A DNA stretch of 64,000 nucleotides from Coenobita brevimanus (GCA_032717465.1 CM064665.1:25741011-25805010); one strand, 5' to 3'; counted from the first letter of the stretch, positions 33,528-44,373 are shown. Made by a program: numbers and translations. The notes: a model not told the origin generated them from the letters alone.

Positions 33528-35279
33528 CTATATACAAAATATATACACTTCATTCAGGGTGGTTAACTGTGATGTTAACTCTCCCCCACTAAACAATGAC
33601 TCCAAATTAGCAATTCTTGCATGCATTCTGTGCATGGCCAACAGCAATACTGCAACAACAATGCAGATAATTATGAAGACAGAAGGTGCTTGGCTATACA
33701 CATAATATGGGTTGAACATACTCAAACTCAAATCTTCCCAGGGCTTCATTGTTTCATTGATCAGCTGCATAGTTTCAAACTTAGGTGAAGTCAGCTTAAT
33801 ACTTGTGCTCATGTTTAAGTCCATATCAGGCAGTGGGTGGAAATGTTTGTGTGTATGATTGAGGATGGCGTAGTGATTGATGGTGGAAAAAGTAGACATG
33901 GATGGTGTAAATACCGCACAGTAGTCTGGTGCTATGTATAATCCTGAGGCTGATGTATGAGATGGTGGTATATCTGGACAGACTATGTAAACTGATGTGT
34001 TATGAGGGAAATAAAAAAACTGCGAGTGTCCAATGCGTTGATGGTGTACAAGTTTATCTGGAGCAAAAGTGAAGTTGCAATGATGATGAATATTGTTATT
34101 GCTGATGATAGCCATTTCACAAGGGACCGTATCAGTAGGCTGAAACGTGAAAATGTACGCAGGACAAAGATGAACAGCATGTAAGGATGTGCGGCACTTT
34201 CGCTCAATCGTTGACTCACTTGCGAAAGTGACAGTGTCTCGTCTCTTGGAGACCATGATGAGTTCGGTGTCTGTGTTGATGTTGATGATGACTAAAGTGT
34301 TGTTGTTTCTATAGGGGAAGGGGTGTATTTGGTATACTGTGAACAGGTCTTCCGTGATGAATGGTACATGAACTATCACTGATGTTGGTGTTAGTGTTGC
34401 TTCCAAGTACGGGTAATATTGCATAAATTCCCTACTGCGGAACAATGGCTTCAATTTATGTGTATGTATGCCTTGACTAACTATCTGACGTAGCTCATGA
34501 ACTGGGAGTAAGTCATTTGTGATCTTGCCATCACCAGCATTCGAAATTCCTTGCATAAGTGCCCTGAAATGATCTCTAGTGTTCTCTAATTGTAGTAGAA
34601 TCGTGTCAATATGTTCTGTGATGATGGAGAAGTGCTGGAAAAGGGTAACGTTACCCTCCAAGTTATTTATTTTATCTATACTCTCGAGAGCTACGTTTTC
34701 TGCTTGTTTCAGATTTTTCACAATTGTTTTCATTGCTGAGTTCTGTCCTGTGATGAATTTATCTTGGTATGTTAGTACCTGAGCTATCTTATTAAATTTT
34801 TTGTTTATTTCTTTAAGGTCATCCTCTGTAGCCAATCCAAAGATGTTCCCAAGAATTGCGCCGCCCAGATCGAACAAACCGCGCTTTTGGCGAGTACGTG
34901 TGATGTTGTTCCTGTCGCTCAGCACCTCTGTTCCAGAAGATGGGAGATCTTGGATCATGACGAGCATAGTTGACTTCGCCTGTTCTAGTTTCCATTTCGC
35001 TAACTTCACCATTTCATCCACTTCCTTGGTGATATGTGATTGTGAAACATAATTCCCTATCTTGAAGTCCAGAGTTCGCATCGGCGTTGCAAGTCTTTCT
35101 ATATAAGTAGGTAAGTCATACAAGTAATCTAGACTTATTTCAGTACTCATGACATCCTTGACGATTGTAGTCGTGGCCGTTGGAGCTATGAGGCATCCTT
35201 GTCGTACTATATGCTTGGGGTCTAGGTGCGCATATACCCTTACTATGTATAGGAGAATCCATAGCAAAAGTCCCTTCAT
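33528..35279 (-). CDS. env: Errantivirus-type envelope (F-like) protein, intact ORF
   Basis: This 583-codon open frame has a signal peptide (residues 1-17), a furin-type cleavage site RQKR at about 130-133, and directly after it a small-residue and hydrophobic segment (GLFDLGGAILGNIFGLA) fitting a fusion peptide. Long helical segments, many N-glycosylation sequons and a membrane anchor near residues 528-548 follow, with a short tail of about 30 residues. This layout matches envelope proteins of insect errantiviruses, related to baculovirus F proteins: a type I membrane fusion protein that could allow transfer between cells. It lies 90 nt after pol and is probably made from a spliced RNA, as in gypsy. 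It is unbroken, unlike pol. Function is untested. Confidence 0.85.
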   Translation of the reverse strand: MKGLLLWILLYIVRVYAHLDPKHIVRQGCLIAPTATTTIVKDVMSTEISLDYLYDLPTYIERLATPMRTLDFKIGNYVSQSHITKEVDEMVKLAKWKLEQAKSTMLVMIQDLPSSGTEVLSDRNNITRTRQKRGLFDLGGAILGNIFGLATEDDLKEINKKFNKIAQVLTYQDKFITGQNSAMKTIVKNLKQAENVALESIDKINNLEGNVTLFQHFSIITEHIDTILLQLENTRDHFRALMQGISNAGDGKITNDLLPVHELRQIVSQGIHTHKLKPLFRSREFMQYYPYLEATLTPTSVIVHVPFITEDLFTVYQIHPFPYRNNNTLVIININTDTELIMVSKRRDTVTFASESTIERKCRTSLHAVHLCPAYIFTFQPTDTVPCEMAIISNNNIHHHCNFTFAPDKLVHHQRIGHSQFFYFPHNTSVYIVCPDIPPSHTSASGLYIAPDYCAVFTPSMSTFSTINHYAILNHTHKHFHPLPDMDLNMSTSIKLTSPKFETMQLINETMKPWEDLSLSMFNPYYVYSQAPSVFIIICIVVAVLLLAMHRMHARIANLESLFSGGELTSQLTTLNEVYIFCI

Positions 35280-35369
35280 CGTAACCTACCGAAAAAAAAA
35301 AAATCTATTAATTTCCTATAAAGCTGTGGTTGATGATAGTGATGATGTGCGTTACGGTTGGCTGTTATT

Positions 35370-37069
35370 TCATTTATAGAAGGAGTTTAAATCGATATTT
35401 AATTCTCGTAAATGATGTACTGTAGATTTCATTGGAATAGTTGCACCTATGTTCGATTGTTTGGTATATGACCTTAATTTCTTTTTGTAATCCTTGTTGT
35501 GTTCTTGCTTGGTTTCTTGAGGTACGTTCACCTGTTCGGTTGTATCCGAGGCTGAATAATTATGTGATAATTCCCTTGAAACTCGTTTTAAATGGTCAAT
35601 ATGAACATGTTTTTCCTCGCCACTTGAAAGTGACTTAATTAAAACTTTGTTTGCCTTTATGTTAATTACTCTGTATGGGCCCTCAAATTTAGGGGATAAT
35701 TTATTGTCTCTCGTATGAATGACTCCGTAAACAATGTCCCCTAAGCTGATAGGTGAATCTTTTGCCTTTTTGTTAAATGCCTCCGTCATTTCTTCCTTGG
35801 ACATCGTTAATTGTTTTTGCACTCTTTTGTGTATGTCCTGGAATTCACGTAAACGGAGTTTAGAGTAATCATCGTAATTGTATATAGGCATGCTGTCACC
35901 TTCTAGGAGCTCATATGGTAATTTTTTATCCGTGCCATATATAATGAAATGTGGTGTGTCACCAATGGATTTATTTATAGACCCATTAATGGAGGCCTCT
36001 ACTCTGGGAATCCAATCATCCCAGCTTGCATAATTTTCACTGAGAATGTGTCGTAGCACATCTAATACCTTTTATTTTGTCTCTCTACCAACCCATTCGA
36101 TGCTGGGTGATAGGCCAAAACGTTAACCTTTTTAATGTTGTATTGTTTACATATTTCTTGTAAGATCTCAGAATTAAATTCTCCTCCATTATCACTTATT
36201 AATACCTTTGGGGTAGTAAAGCGACATATTACATTATCTGTTATTGCCTTTGCTACTGTCTCTGCTGTCTTATCTTTAATTGGAGCTAAAATGACATAAC
36301 GGGAAAAATGATCCGTTGCTACGAATAAGTATAGGTTATTATTGTATGATAATGGCATCTTGAGTAAATCAACAGCGACAACGTCCCATGGCTGATGTGG
36401 TACTGGGTAATTACCCATCGGTGCAGGTGTGATTGGGTATCCTTTGTGTTTCGCACATGATTCGCATCTGTCTATATGATTGTGTATATCTCTTCGTAAT
36501 GAAGGCCAGTAATATAATAGCTGGGCTTGGTTGAATGTCTTATCCTTTCCAGGGTGTCCTGCATGTGGGCTGTCGTGTATCATTCGTAATACTTGGGGTA
36601 TCATGTCATTAGGTACTACCAACTGGTTAGTATTTCTTTGGCGTTTTGGTTGTTTAGAGTTAATTTTGTATAATGTATTATTGACCATTGTGAATTGTTC
36701 AAGTGGGACATGCAGTTTGGGTAATTGTATGTCATCTCCACTTTCTAACTTGTATATTACTTTTGACCATACTGGGTCAAGTCTTTGTGCCTTTGCGATA
36801 TCCTCGTGGTTTGGGATATTTCCTTTGAGATCTAACGCCGCAACCTGAATTGTGTTCGGGTTCCTAGATAATGCGTCCGCTACTATATTCATTTTACCTT
36901 GTATATAATGTATTTGTACATTGTAGTTTTCAACTGTACATTTCCATCTTGCTCTCCTCCCAGAAAGGAGTTTTTCTTTAAACATACCCACCAGTGGTTT
37001 ATGGTCGGTGAATAAGTGGATTTCGTAACCATATACCAAATCTCGAAACTTTTGTAATGCAAAAATCAC
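35370..37069 (-). pseudogene. pol: Gypsy pol, RNase H end and integrase, with internal stop
   Basis: This downstream part of pol starts after a frameshift at the A run near 37105-37110. It has RNase H end residues (FTDHKPLVGM), the integrase zinc-binding region (HDSPHAGHPGKDKT, CESCAKHKG), the catalytic core (VDLLKMP, ATDHFSRY, LISDNGGEF, YHPASNGLVERQN) and, after an in-frame TAG at 36062-36064, the C-terminal part with YGTDKKLPYELL and LSPKFEGPYRV, a GPY/F-type domain. The TAG lies just past the last catalytic Glu. Everything downstream is in the same frame, so it is a single nonsense change. Confidence 0.85.
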
Positions 37070-37080
37070 TGCAAGTGCCT

Positions 37081-39249
37081 CTAAGTCTGTAGTGCTATAA
37101 TTTTTTCTGCACCTCTTGTTTGTCTGCTGGCAAATGCAATTGGTTGATTCTTTCCTCTTTTATCTTCCTGCATCAGTACAGCCCCTAATCCTTTAACTGA
37201 TGCGTCTGTACAAATAAGAAATGATTTCGTGTAATCTGGATATGCTAAACAAGGTGCATTCGTTAGTTTAATTTTTAGATTGTTAAATGCCCTTTTTTGT
37301 TCTTCTTCCCATTGGAATACAGCATCTTTTTTGAGTAGTTGGAATAGAGGGAAGGCTATATGAGAGAACTGTGGTACGAAGGACCTATAGTACCCAGCCA
37401 GACCTAAAAATTGTCTAACTTCGTCAGTCGTAGTGGGTTCAGGAAAATCTCTCACTGCCTGTATTTTGTCATCAGTGGTGTGAATACCATCAGAGCTTAA
37501 TTTGTGGCCTAAGAAATTTATTTCCTTAAAGCAAAATTTGCATTTAGAAAGTTTAATTTTTAATCCAGCATCACTAAGCTTTTGTAAGAGTAAGTCTAAT
37601 TTCCTGAGATGATCCTTAATATTCTTCGTTGCGATAATAATATCGTCAAGATAAACAAATATTCCTTGTCCTAAAATTCCGGACAATACGTAATTCATAA
37701 GACGCTGGAACGTACCAGGGGCTGTCCTCAGTCCCATTGGCATTCTTGTATATTGATAATGGCCTCTGTTAGTTGAAAAGGCAGTGTATTTACGTGACTC
37801 CTGAGATACCGGAATCTGATAGTATCCGTTTAGGAGATCGATGGTCGAGAATATATTATTCTCAGGACCAATATTCTGTAGCACATCACTTAGCAATGGC
37901 ATGGGAAATCTGTCTGGGATGGTGTGATTATTTAGTTTACGGTAATCTACTACCGCACGCATTTCTCCATTTCTCTTGGGCACAAAGAAAAGGGGAGCGT
38001 TCCACGGAGAAACTGAAGGCTCAATAATTCCAAGCTTTAACATTTCATCGACATACTGATTTGCAAGTGTACGTTGGGAGTGTGGTATGCGATAAGCTGG
38101 TACGAAAATTGGTGGTGTTTCTGGGTGCACATTAATCATGTGATTAATCAAGTTAGTACACCCTAATCGTTCTCCGGGCAAGGCTACGGTGTCCCTGTGT
38201 GTTTCCAGCAGGGTTAACAAATCATTTTCTTCGTCAAATTCACCTGAGTGAATTAAATTCTCTTTTATTCTTTCTCTATCCGTAGATTTTATCTCACTTG
38301 TTACTCCACCAATATTTATTTCCTTCACAGGGGCTAAACATTTTTCAATATTAACTATGCAAGTTCCCTTCTTCAACTGAACTTCCCCATTCATGTGATT
38401 AATAATGAATATCTGAGTTAGCCCTTCGTCGTTCGTATGACATAATGCGTTTTCTACTGACAATCCTTTTACTTTACATAATTCTTCTAAGACAAGAACA
38501 GTACTTTTCCGTAATTTGCTCTTTATGGTAACCTTCATGTATGAATTAGGTGGTATAACCAAATCATTAGGGAGATGGGCTGGAAAAATTGATAAATCAG
38601 TACTGTTATCTGAGTCACTAATTCTGGAGGATGGGGTTGCTGGTGTAAGTGGATCTATACACTCATCTGTTTGTGTATGTTTGTTTAAGCCTTTAATATT
38701 ACCAATTCTTTTTGGCTCTCTTCTACTAATCGGTGAGGGCTCTGAAGTTATTTCCTCTATAAATTCATTATCAAAGTCTATTCCATTCATTTGTGGGAGT
38801 ATAGTTATGTTCTCAGTTCTCATGGATCTTAAGCCCAGTAACATATGAGCTTTAATTGCTAAGTTTTCAACGATATAGAACAATGCAGAGAATGGTCTTG
38901 TAGTTTCTGTGAAACTGAGATTTAATCTTATCATACCTTTTACTGTAATCTCTTGACCATCTACTGTGTTTAATTCTAAATCAGCTTCATCCAGAAAAGT
39001 TACTTTCTTTTTATTTTTAAGAATTCTATTGAGTTCTTCATGTGTTATTAAGTTCACTGGAGAGCCTGTATCTAAAAATAAGGAAACGTTTTGATCCTCA
39101 CATACAGCTGGTATCAAGATACACTCATTTCCCAACATGCCTCCTATGTGAAGTTTAACCTTGTTCTTTTTTATGTTTGTTCGTTTTTTGTCATGACTTG
39201 GTCTTCCCCCGATTTGAACATAGACACAATTTTTTCTACTGTTTTGCAA
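37081..39249 (-). pseudogene. pol: Gypsy pol, protease and reverse transcriptase
   Basis: The N-terminal 2.2 kb of pol lies in the -1 frame relative to gag. The protease has the Asp motif LFLDTGSPVNLI. The RT has the order of Ty3/gypsy enzymes: PVIVP-like entry (FVPAYRIPHSQR), MRAVVDYRKLN, RFPMPLLSD, FSTIDLLNGYYQI, MPMGLRTAPGTFQRLM, the catalytic FVYLDDIII, then connection FLGLAGYYRSFV and RNase H start LICTDASVKGLGAVL. The frame runs out at the A run near 37105 within RNase H and the product would end shortly after. Other parts look undamaged. Expression would need -1 frameshifting at 39183-39189. Confidence 0.88.
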
Positions 39250-40613
39250 TCACTAGTCCAGTGCCCTTGGTATCTATGATGCCTACAGTAAGGACCAAAC
39301 CCTTGTGTCTTTTGATTATCCTCTTTTGCCTTGATAAAGCATTCATACCTTGTGTGTCCTGGTTTTGCACAGTAATGACACAGAATGGACCTATCCCTTG
39401 ACTGTGACCTACGAGGTGATTTCCCATAAAAATTGTTGTTTATAGCGCGAGACCTACTCGGGCTGCGCGAAAACTTATGAAACTGCCTGTAGGAAGGCGT
39501 GTGGGAACGAGGTCTAGGCGTCTTTGCTTGTTTGGGCTGCCTCATTTCAGGTCGCGATCGATTTTGTTCTCTGTTTGGGGTCGGTGTTGATGTTTTCACA
39601 GCTGATACTGTCTCAGGTACCCTGATTCTACCAGAATGTGCATGTGTGTCGACCACACCTGCTTTACTGCACTGCATCTCTACCTCGTTCATTAAGTCTA
39701 GTAAGCACATTCCAGGGATGTACGCGATTGTTTTGGCGATCTTAAGGGTTCTATCAGGTAATTTACACAAGGCAGCTACATAACCAATGATGTCCACGAC
39801 GAGGTCTGGGGACATCTTTCCATCATCTGTTATCCACTTAGAATTCTCCAGAGTAGCTAATAGGGTTCTCTTGATTGTGGAGACATCAGCAGTTATTTCA
39901 CTGAGCACATGGTTTGTAGTGTGCTCCCTTACAAGATCTACAATTTTATGTAATTCTGGAATTATACCTGGCAAGAAGTTCATACCTCCAGAAAATTTCT
40001 TCAGAAATTCAGTTTTAAATTCATCATATGTCCTAGCACGATGTAGCTTATCGGAGCGCAATAAATTGCTTGCTGGACATCTTTCCTGGCTTATGCAAGA
40101 TGAAAAAATAGCAATTTTCTCTTGTTCATCTAGTATATGGCGCTTGATGAACATTTGTTCGCACTGACTGACTAATGAAATGACATCAATGCGATCCTTG
40201 TCTGTGCCAGAGAATTTTGGGGCAGTCTTATCCTCGTGATACACAAAAACGTGAGGTGTGGTTTTTAGATCAGCAGTATTTGTTTCTTGATTCATCTTTA
40301 ATGATTGCCCTGTTAATTCAACTTGTACGAGTTTATCGTTATGTGAGGGAATGGTAGAATATGTATGACCGGACCGGTGAACCCTGTTAAGTATATTGGC
40401 ATACGTATTTAAGGCAGCTGCGAAGTCGATACTCTCAACATCTGAAGGGGTTTCCCACTCATCATCCGAAACTCCCGTATTTGTTTCCTTATCTATAACG
40501 TGTGGTGTGGGTTGTACAATGGGTGGGCTGTCTCTGAATTGTGAGTCTGATGTTGTGGCAATTTGTGTGTCATCTGGTATTAACGTGGGTGGTTGCGAAA
40601 ATATTCCTGTCAT
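39171..40613 (-). CDS. gag: Gypsy gag polyprotein
   Basis: This 480-codon open frame is the first ORF of the element. The central region (about residues 115-320) is helical and gag-capsid-like. An Arg/Ser/Pro-rich stretch (RSRPEMRQPKQ, RSPSRSR) precedes a zinc knuckle CHYCAKPGHTRYEC of CX2CX4HX4C form and a second imperfect one, C-RHH-RYQGHWTSDC. This suits capsid plus nucleocapsid functions: assembling particles and binding RNA. It overlaps pol by 79 nt. No break is seen. The start at 40613 is the first in-frame ATG; about 950 nt of leader separate it from the 5' LTR. Confidence 0.85.
   Translation of the reverse strand: MTGIFSQPPTLIPDDTQIATTSDSQFRDSPPIVQPTPHVIDKETNTGVSDDEWETPSDVESIDFAAALNTYANILNRVHRSGHTYSTIPSHNDKLVQVELTGQSLKMNQETNTADLKTTPHVFVYHEDKTAPKFSGTDKDRIDVISLVSQCEQMFIKRHILDEQEKIAIFSSCISQERCPASNLLRSDKLHRARTYDEFKTEFLKKFSGGMNFLPGIIPELHKIVDLVREHTTNHVLSEITADVSTIKRTLLATLENSKWITDDGKMSPDLVVDIIGYVAALCKLPDRTLKIAKTIAYIPGMCLLDLMNEVEMQCSKAGVVDTHAHSGRIRVPETVSAVKTSTPTPNREQNRSRPEMRQPKQAKTPRPRSHTPSYRQFHKFSRSPSRSRAINNNFYGKSPRRSQSRDRSILCHYCAKPGHTRYECFIKAKEDNQKTQGFGPYCRHHRYQGHWTSDCKTVEKIVSMFKSGEDQVMTKNEQT
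39183..39189 (-). promoter_or_regulatory. -1 ribosomal frameshift heptamer A-AAA-AAC
   Basis: On the coding strand the gag frame reads ACA AAA AAC, i.e. A_AAA_AAC, a canonical slippery heptamer, seven codons from the gag end region. Slipping back one base there enters exactly the pol frame (RTNIKKNK follows). This is the expected control of the Gag to Gag-Pol ratio. Confidence 0.85.
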
Positions 40614-41537
40614 TAAGATATGATGTTATGAAATACGCCTCTTGTTTATTTATGTCCTAGCAAACTAGATGATTAAATAAGTTGAATATAGCTAATTTTA
40701 GCACTGAGAAGAAATGAGCAAGTATAATTTTACCCACTTGATACAGATCGTAGAGGTGTGTCGATACAAAAGTCGATCTCGGAAGAAAATACAGGTTTGA
40801 TTGAAGATCTCTTGATAATTCTAGTGGTGTGTTGATGGACGATATTACTCAGGAAACTCCATGGCCTGGTATTTGTAGTGGTTAACGGCTGTCCCAGGCA
40901 AACCTCAACATAGAACGTCGAATTTCCAACTTAACTGTGAAAATAAGTGAATATGAGTAGGAGCTATGTGAATAATGAGTAATGAGTAGTGGGTGAGAAG
41001 TGCCTGGTGTCCGTCACACGTTGCTTGGCATGGCAGACTCGCGTTGTGATGTCATCTCAGCACATGGTGACGTCGGCTTCCCACACTGGTAGCTGTGGTG
41101 AGTGAATGAGTAGCGATGAGTAACTTGAGTGAAGACGAGTGAGTAAGATGAGTTGTAAATCGTGTCTCACTCTTCGTTTGTTTGTTCCCTTTATTCTATG
41201 TGGAAGTTTTCTCTGTCCTCTTCTCTAGTGATTTATTCGTAGAGTTGTTAATTGTAGTTGATTGTAGATGGCTGTAGTTGATTGTAGATGGCTGTAGACT
41301 TTGTAGAACTGAAGCTAACCTTGTAGTCTCGGTTGCTTTTGTAGAAATTTGCTTTTAATTCGGAGACGATGTCCGCAGATTTGCTGGTTTGTCGTTGAGC
41401 TACTTGCAAGGCGTCGAGTGATCTCTTGACCTCTGCATCAGCGTAATGATCTGGGAGACGGAGGGGGCAGGAGCTGATATTGTTGGTTGTTGTCAATCTT
41501 GATATTTTGTAGGAATTTAATGTTGATTCGTAGACGA
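40614..41537 (-). other. Gypsy 5' leader
   Basis: This is a leader between primer-binding site and gag. No long coding frame is present. An imperfect repeat (GTTGATTGTAGATGGCTGTA, twice) is at 41259-41298. It would contain packaging and splice donor signals, which I cannot identify. Confidence 0.55.
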
Positions 41538-41562
41538 GGTTCGTATCCCACCGCTGCCACCA
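41538..41562 (-). promoter_or_regulatory. Primer-binding site, tRNA-Leu type
   Basis: On the coding strand, two bases after the 5' LTR comes TGGTGGCAGCGGTGGGAT, complementary to a tRNA 3' end ...ATCCCACCGCTGCCACCA, as in leucine tRNAs. The match continues into the T arm (GGTTCG), with one likely mismatch, for 25 nt. It supports tRNA-Leu as the primer of reverse transcription. Confidence 0.85.
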
Positions 41563-41564
41563 AA

Positions 41565-42103
41565 TGTCGTAAAGACTTTGTAGTTAATTGTAGAGAAGTA
41601 TATGTTAGACTTGTGGTCGAGCGGCTTTTATATCTTGTAGTAGTTTCCCCACCAGATGTCATGTAGTGACGGGAGAGGTAAAGAATAGTATGGGACTATC
41701 TTTATTTGTCTTGGAAATATTAAACAGGTATAATAGTATAAGTCCTGGGTAGCTACCTCCCTGTCTCGCTATCTCTCTCTCTCTCTCTGTTCTCAAGCTA
41801 ATCTCCGTCTCGACCTCTCTATAGGGTCGCTTGTCTCCTTCTAAACTCTCTTTCCTAAAATCTCGTGTAGTAGGGTGTGTGTGTGTCCCGCACCTTCCTC
41901 ATGGCAACAGAACCTTCTCACGAGAGGACTGCTGACAGCTATGAATCATCTCCTTACTGGCCGCTGTCGTCAGCTTTCCCCCGTGTAAGCGTTTAGCGCT
42001 GCTCGCTTCTCGCAAACACAACACCTTCTCATCATTTGACTTCCTGCTTCTATCTGTCTCTCTATCTATCTATTTATCTATTTATCTATTATGTAGTCCT
42101 ATA
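41565..42103 (-). repeat. 5' LTR of the gypsy element (right copy)
   Basis: This 539-bp LTR pairs with 32542-33076. It carries (TC)n, (GT)n and (CTAT)n simple repeats and AATAAA at 41706-41701 on the coding strand. It should drive transcription leftwards, the same direction as the host DCLK gene. Confidence 0.92.
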
Positions 42104-43973
42104 GAGAGTGGTGTTGACTCTGGAGAAGAAACGGGAGATATTGGAGAAAGAAGATGCAGGGTGGTCTTCCCGCATCCTCCGCGAGTTCAACCTGGCCTGA
42201 TCTACTTTGTTCGATATCAAGAGATCCTGAGACAAACTCATGAAGTACACGGCTGACTTCTCGTCGAGAAGCAAATGCAACGTGGAGAGGAAGGTGATGT
42301 GTACTCCCAAATTTGCTGAAATCGACCGCTCCACGTTGATTTGGTATCAACAGCAACGTGCTGCTGGTGTGATGGTATGTGGAACGGAGCTGAAGGCTGC
42401 TGCTGAGAAGTTCACCAGGCTTCACGACGCCCTAGATTTCAAGGCATCCGAGGGTTGGCTCTTTGCGTTCAAGTTACGGCATGGCCTTACCAACCGTAAA
42501 GCTCAGGACGAAGCTTTGGACGCTAACAAGGATGGAGCTGACGAGTTTCGGCACAAGGTGAAGGGCTTGATCGACAGGGAGGGCCTCACTCTCGGTCAAG
42601 TCTACAATGCTGACGAAACTGGTTTAATCTATCGCTCTTTGCCAACGAACACTCTAGCTGAGGAGACGGAGAAGCATGTACCTGGCCGCAAGCTCGCCAA
42701 GCAACGGATATCTGCTTTGTGTTGTGCCAATGCTAACGGCATGCACCGGCTTAAGCCCGTTACTGCTGGCCGTGCAAAGCAGTCTCAGTGTCTTCGTGGG
42801 GTGATGGATGTCCTTCCTGTCGTCTGGTACCATTCTTTGAAGGCATGGTTTACAGCCTAGATCTTCAAAGACTGGTTCCACCGCCACTTCGTCAAGGAGG
42901 TCATCAATTACCAGACGAAGACACTGGGAATCCCGTGCGACCAGGTAAAGGCCCTCATTCTCCTCGACAATGCACCTGCTCACCCGTGCAACAGGGACTT
43001 GGTGGCTGAGAATGGCCGGATTAGGTGCATGTTTCTGCCACCTAATACGACTGCTCTCATCCAACCAATGGACCAAGGAGTGATCGTGGCAACAAAGCGC
43101 CTATACCGCCGGAAGTTCCTGGACGAGGTGATTGTTGTTCTCGAGGACGATGACGAGCGCAGGGAGGGACAGGACACGCGAGGCCAGCGGACTTTGGAAA
43201 ACCTTCGCCGCTACAACATCAATTCTGCCATTTACAACTGGGCCAGTGCATGGAAGGAAGTCCCTGTCAAGACTCTAGAAAATGGTTGGTCTCGTCTGCT
43301 TCTCGGAACAGATGTGGAGTACGATTTTCTAGGGTTTGACGTGGATGACTTCCATGCACGGCTACATACGCATGGCGACGATGTTGATGTGGACGATGTG
43401 CGTGAGTGGTTGGATGACGACGAGGGCAATCCTGGGTATCAGACACTGTCTGATATCGAGATCACATCTTCAGTTGCAGGTGTCAGTACCCAGCTTGAAG
43501 ATTCCGACGAGGACGGCGATGATGACGCGGACTCCTCTCAGCATGACACTACTCCAGCCATCCCCAAGCTGAGCACACTCCGGGAACACCTAGAGTTCAT
43601 TCTCGACTGCCTGGAACACCCGGACTGCAACAGGGAGATGGGGCCCTTGGGACTTGTGGAGGAAGCGCGTGGTTTCAGGCAGCGCATCATCAATCGTCAG
43701 AATCGTCAGTCCTTGCGTCAATCAACAATTGACAGTTTTTTCAGGCCCGTGACCCCCGCTGTGCCCAGCCCTGGCTCCACTCTGTTGCCTCCCCAAGACA
43801 GGCCCTCATGCTCCGAGCCACAGCCCAGCACATCAGCCACAGTGGAGTCACTGCTCAACGTGAGTTTGCATCTGTCTTCAGAGTCGTCTGCAGTGGGTAC
43901 ACCATCACCACGACCCAGTGACGCACCCCTAGGTCATCTGCCAATGATACTCTCAGACTCTGACAGTGATTAA
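42104..43973 (+). pseudogene. Tigger/Jerky-type transposase, nonsense-damaged
   Basis: It continues the transposase begun at 32513. In order: the CENP-B N-terminal helix-turn-helix (EKKREILEKE), a second DNA-binding domain (IWYQQQRAAG, FKLRHGLTNR), and the DDE core with catalytic blocks VYNADETGLIY (about 42600), LILLDNAPAH (42957) and PPNTTALIQPMDQGVI (43038). An acidic tail (DVDVDDVREWLDDDEG) and QSTIDSFFRP near 43720-43749 follow. Three stops (TGA 42198, TGA 42229, TAG 42858) interrupt it; each fits a single C-to-T or G-to-A change. From 42999 to the end, 324 codons are open. It cannot make a full enzyme. Confidence 0.88.
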
Positions 43974-44373
43974 ACAGCAAGAACTTCTCCACTAGACCAC
44001 ACGGGAATTTACAGTGTTGTGCAGTGAAAAAAAACAGTGTGTTGTGTTAAGGATTTACAGTTGTGAGTGAGAATACAATTTTGAAACAACATTTAATGTA
44101 AATAGACTTGTTTGTTTTTGCTTTAGAAAATGGTTAGAAGAGTGCAACACTTATTAAGTTACAATGGAGCATAAGTTAGACAAGAGTGCGCACTGTGAAG
44201 AGAACGGACTTCTGAGTGCGATTGACTAAGTTCAGTGCAAGACTTCAAGAACAGTGTACTGCAAGTGCTTCAGGAAATCCTTCTTACTGTCAGAGTCCGA
44301 GAGGAGGCAGTTATTCATTGAGATGGCCATGGACTTACTGTAAGTAAGCAGAATGTTTCATACTGTACTTTTT

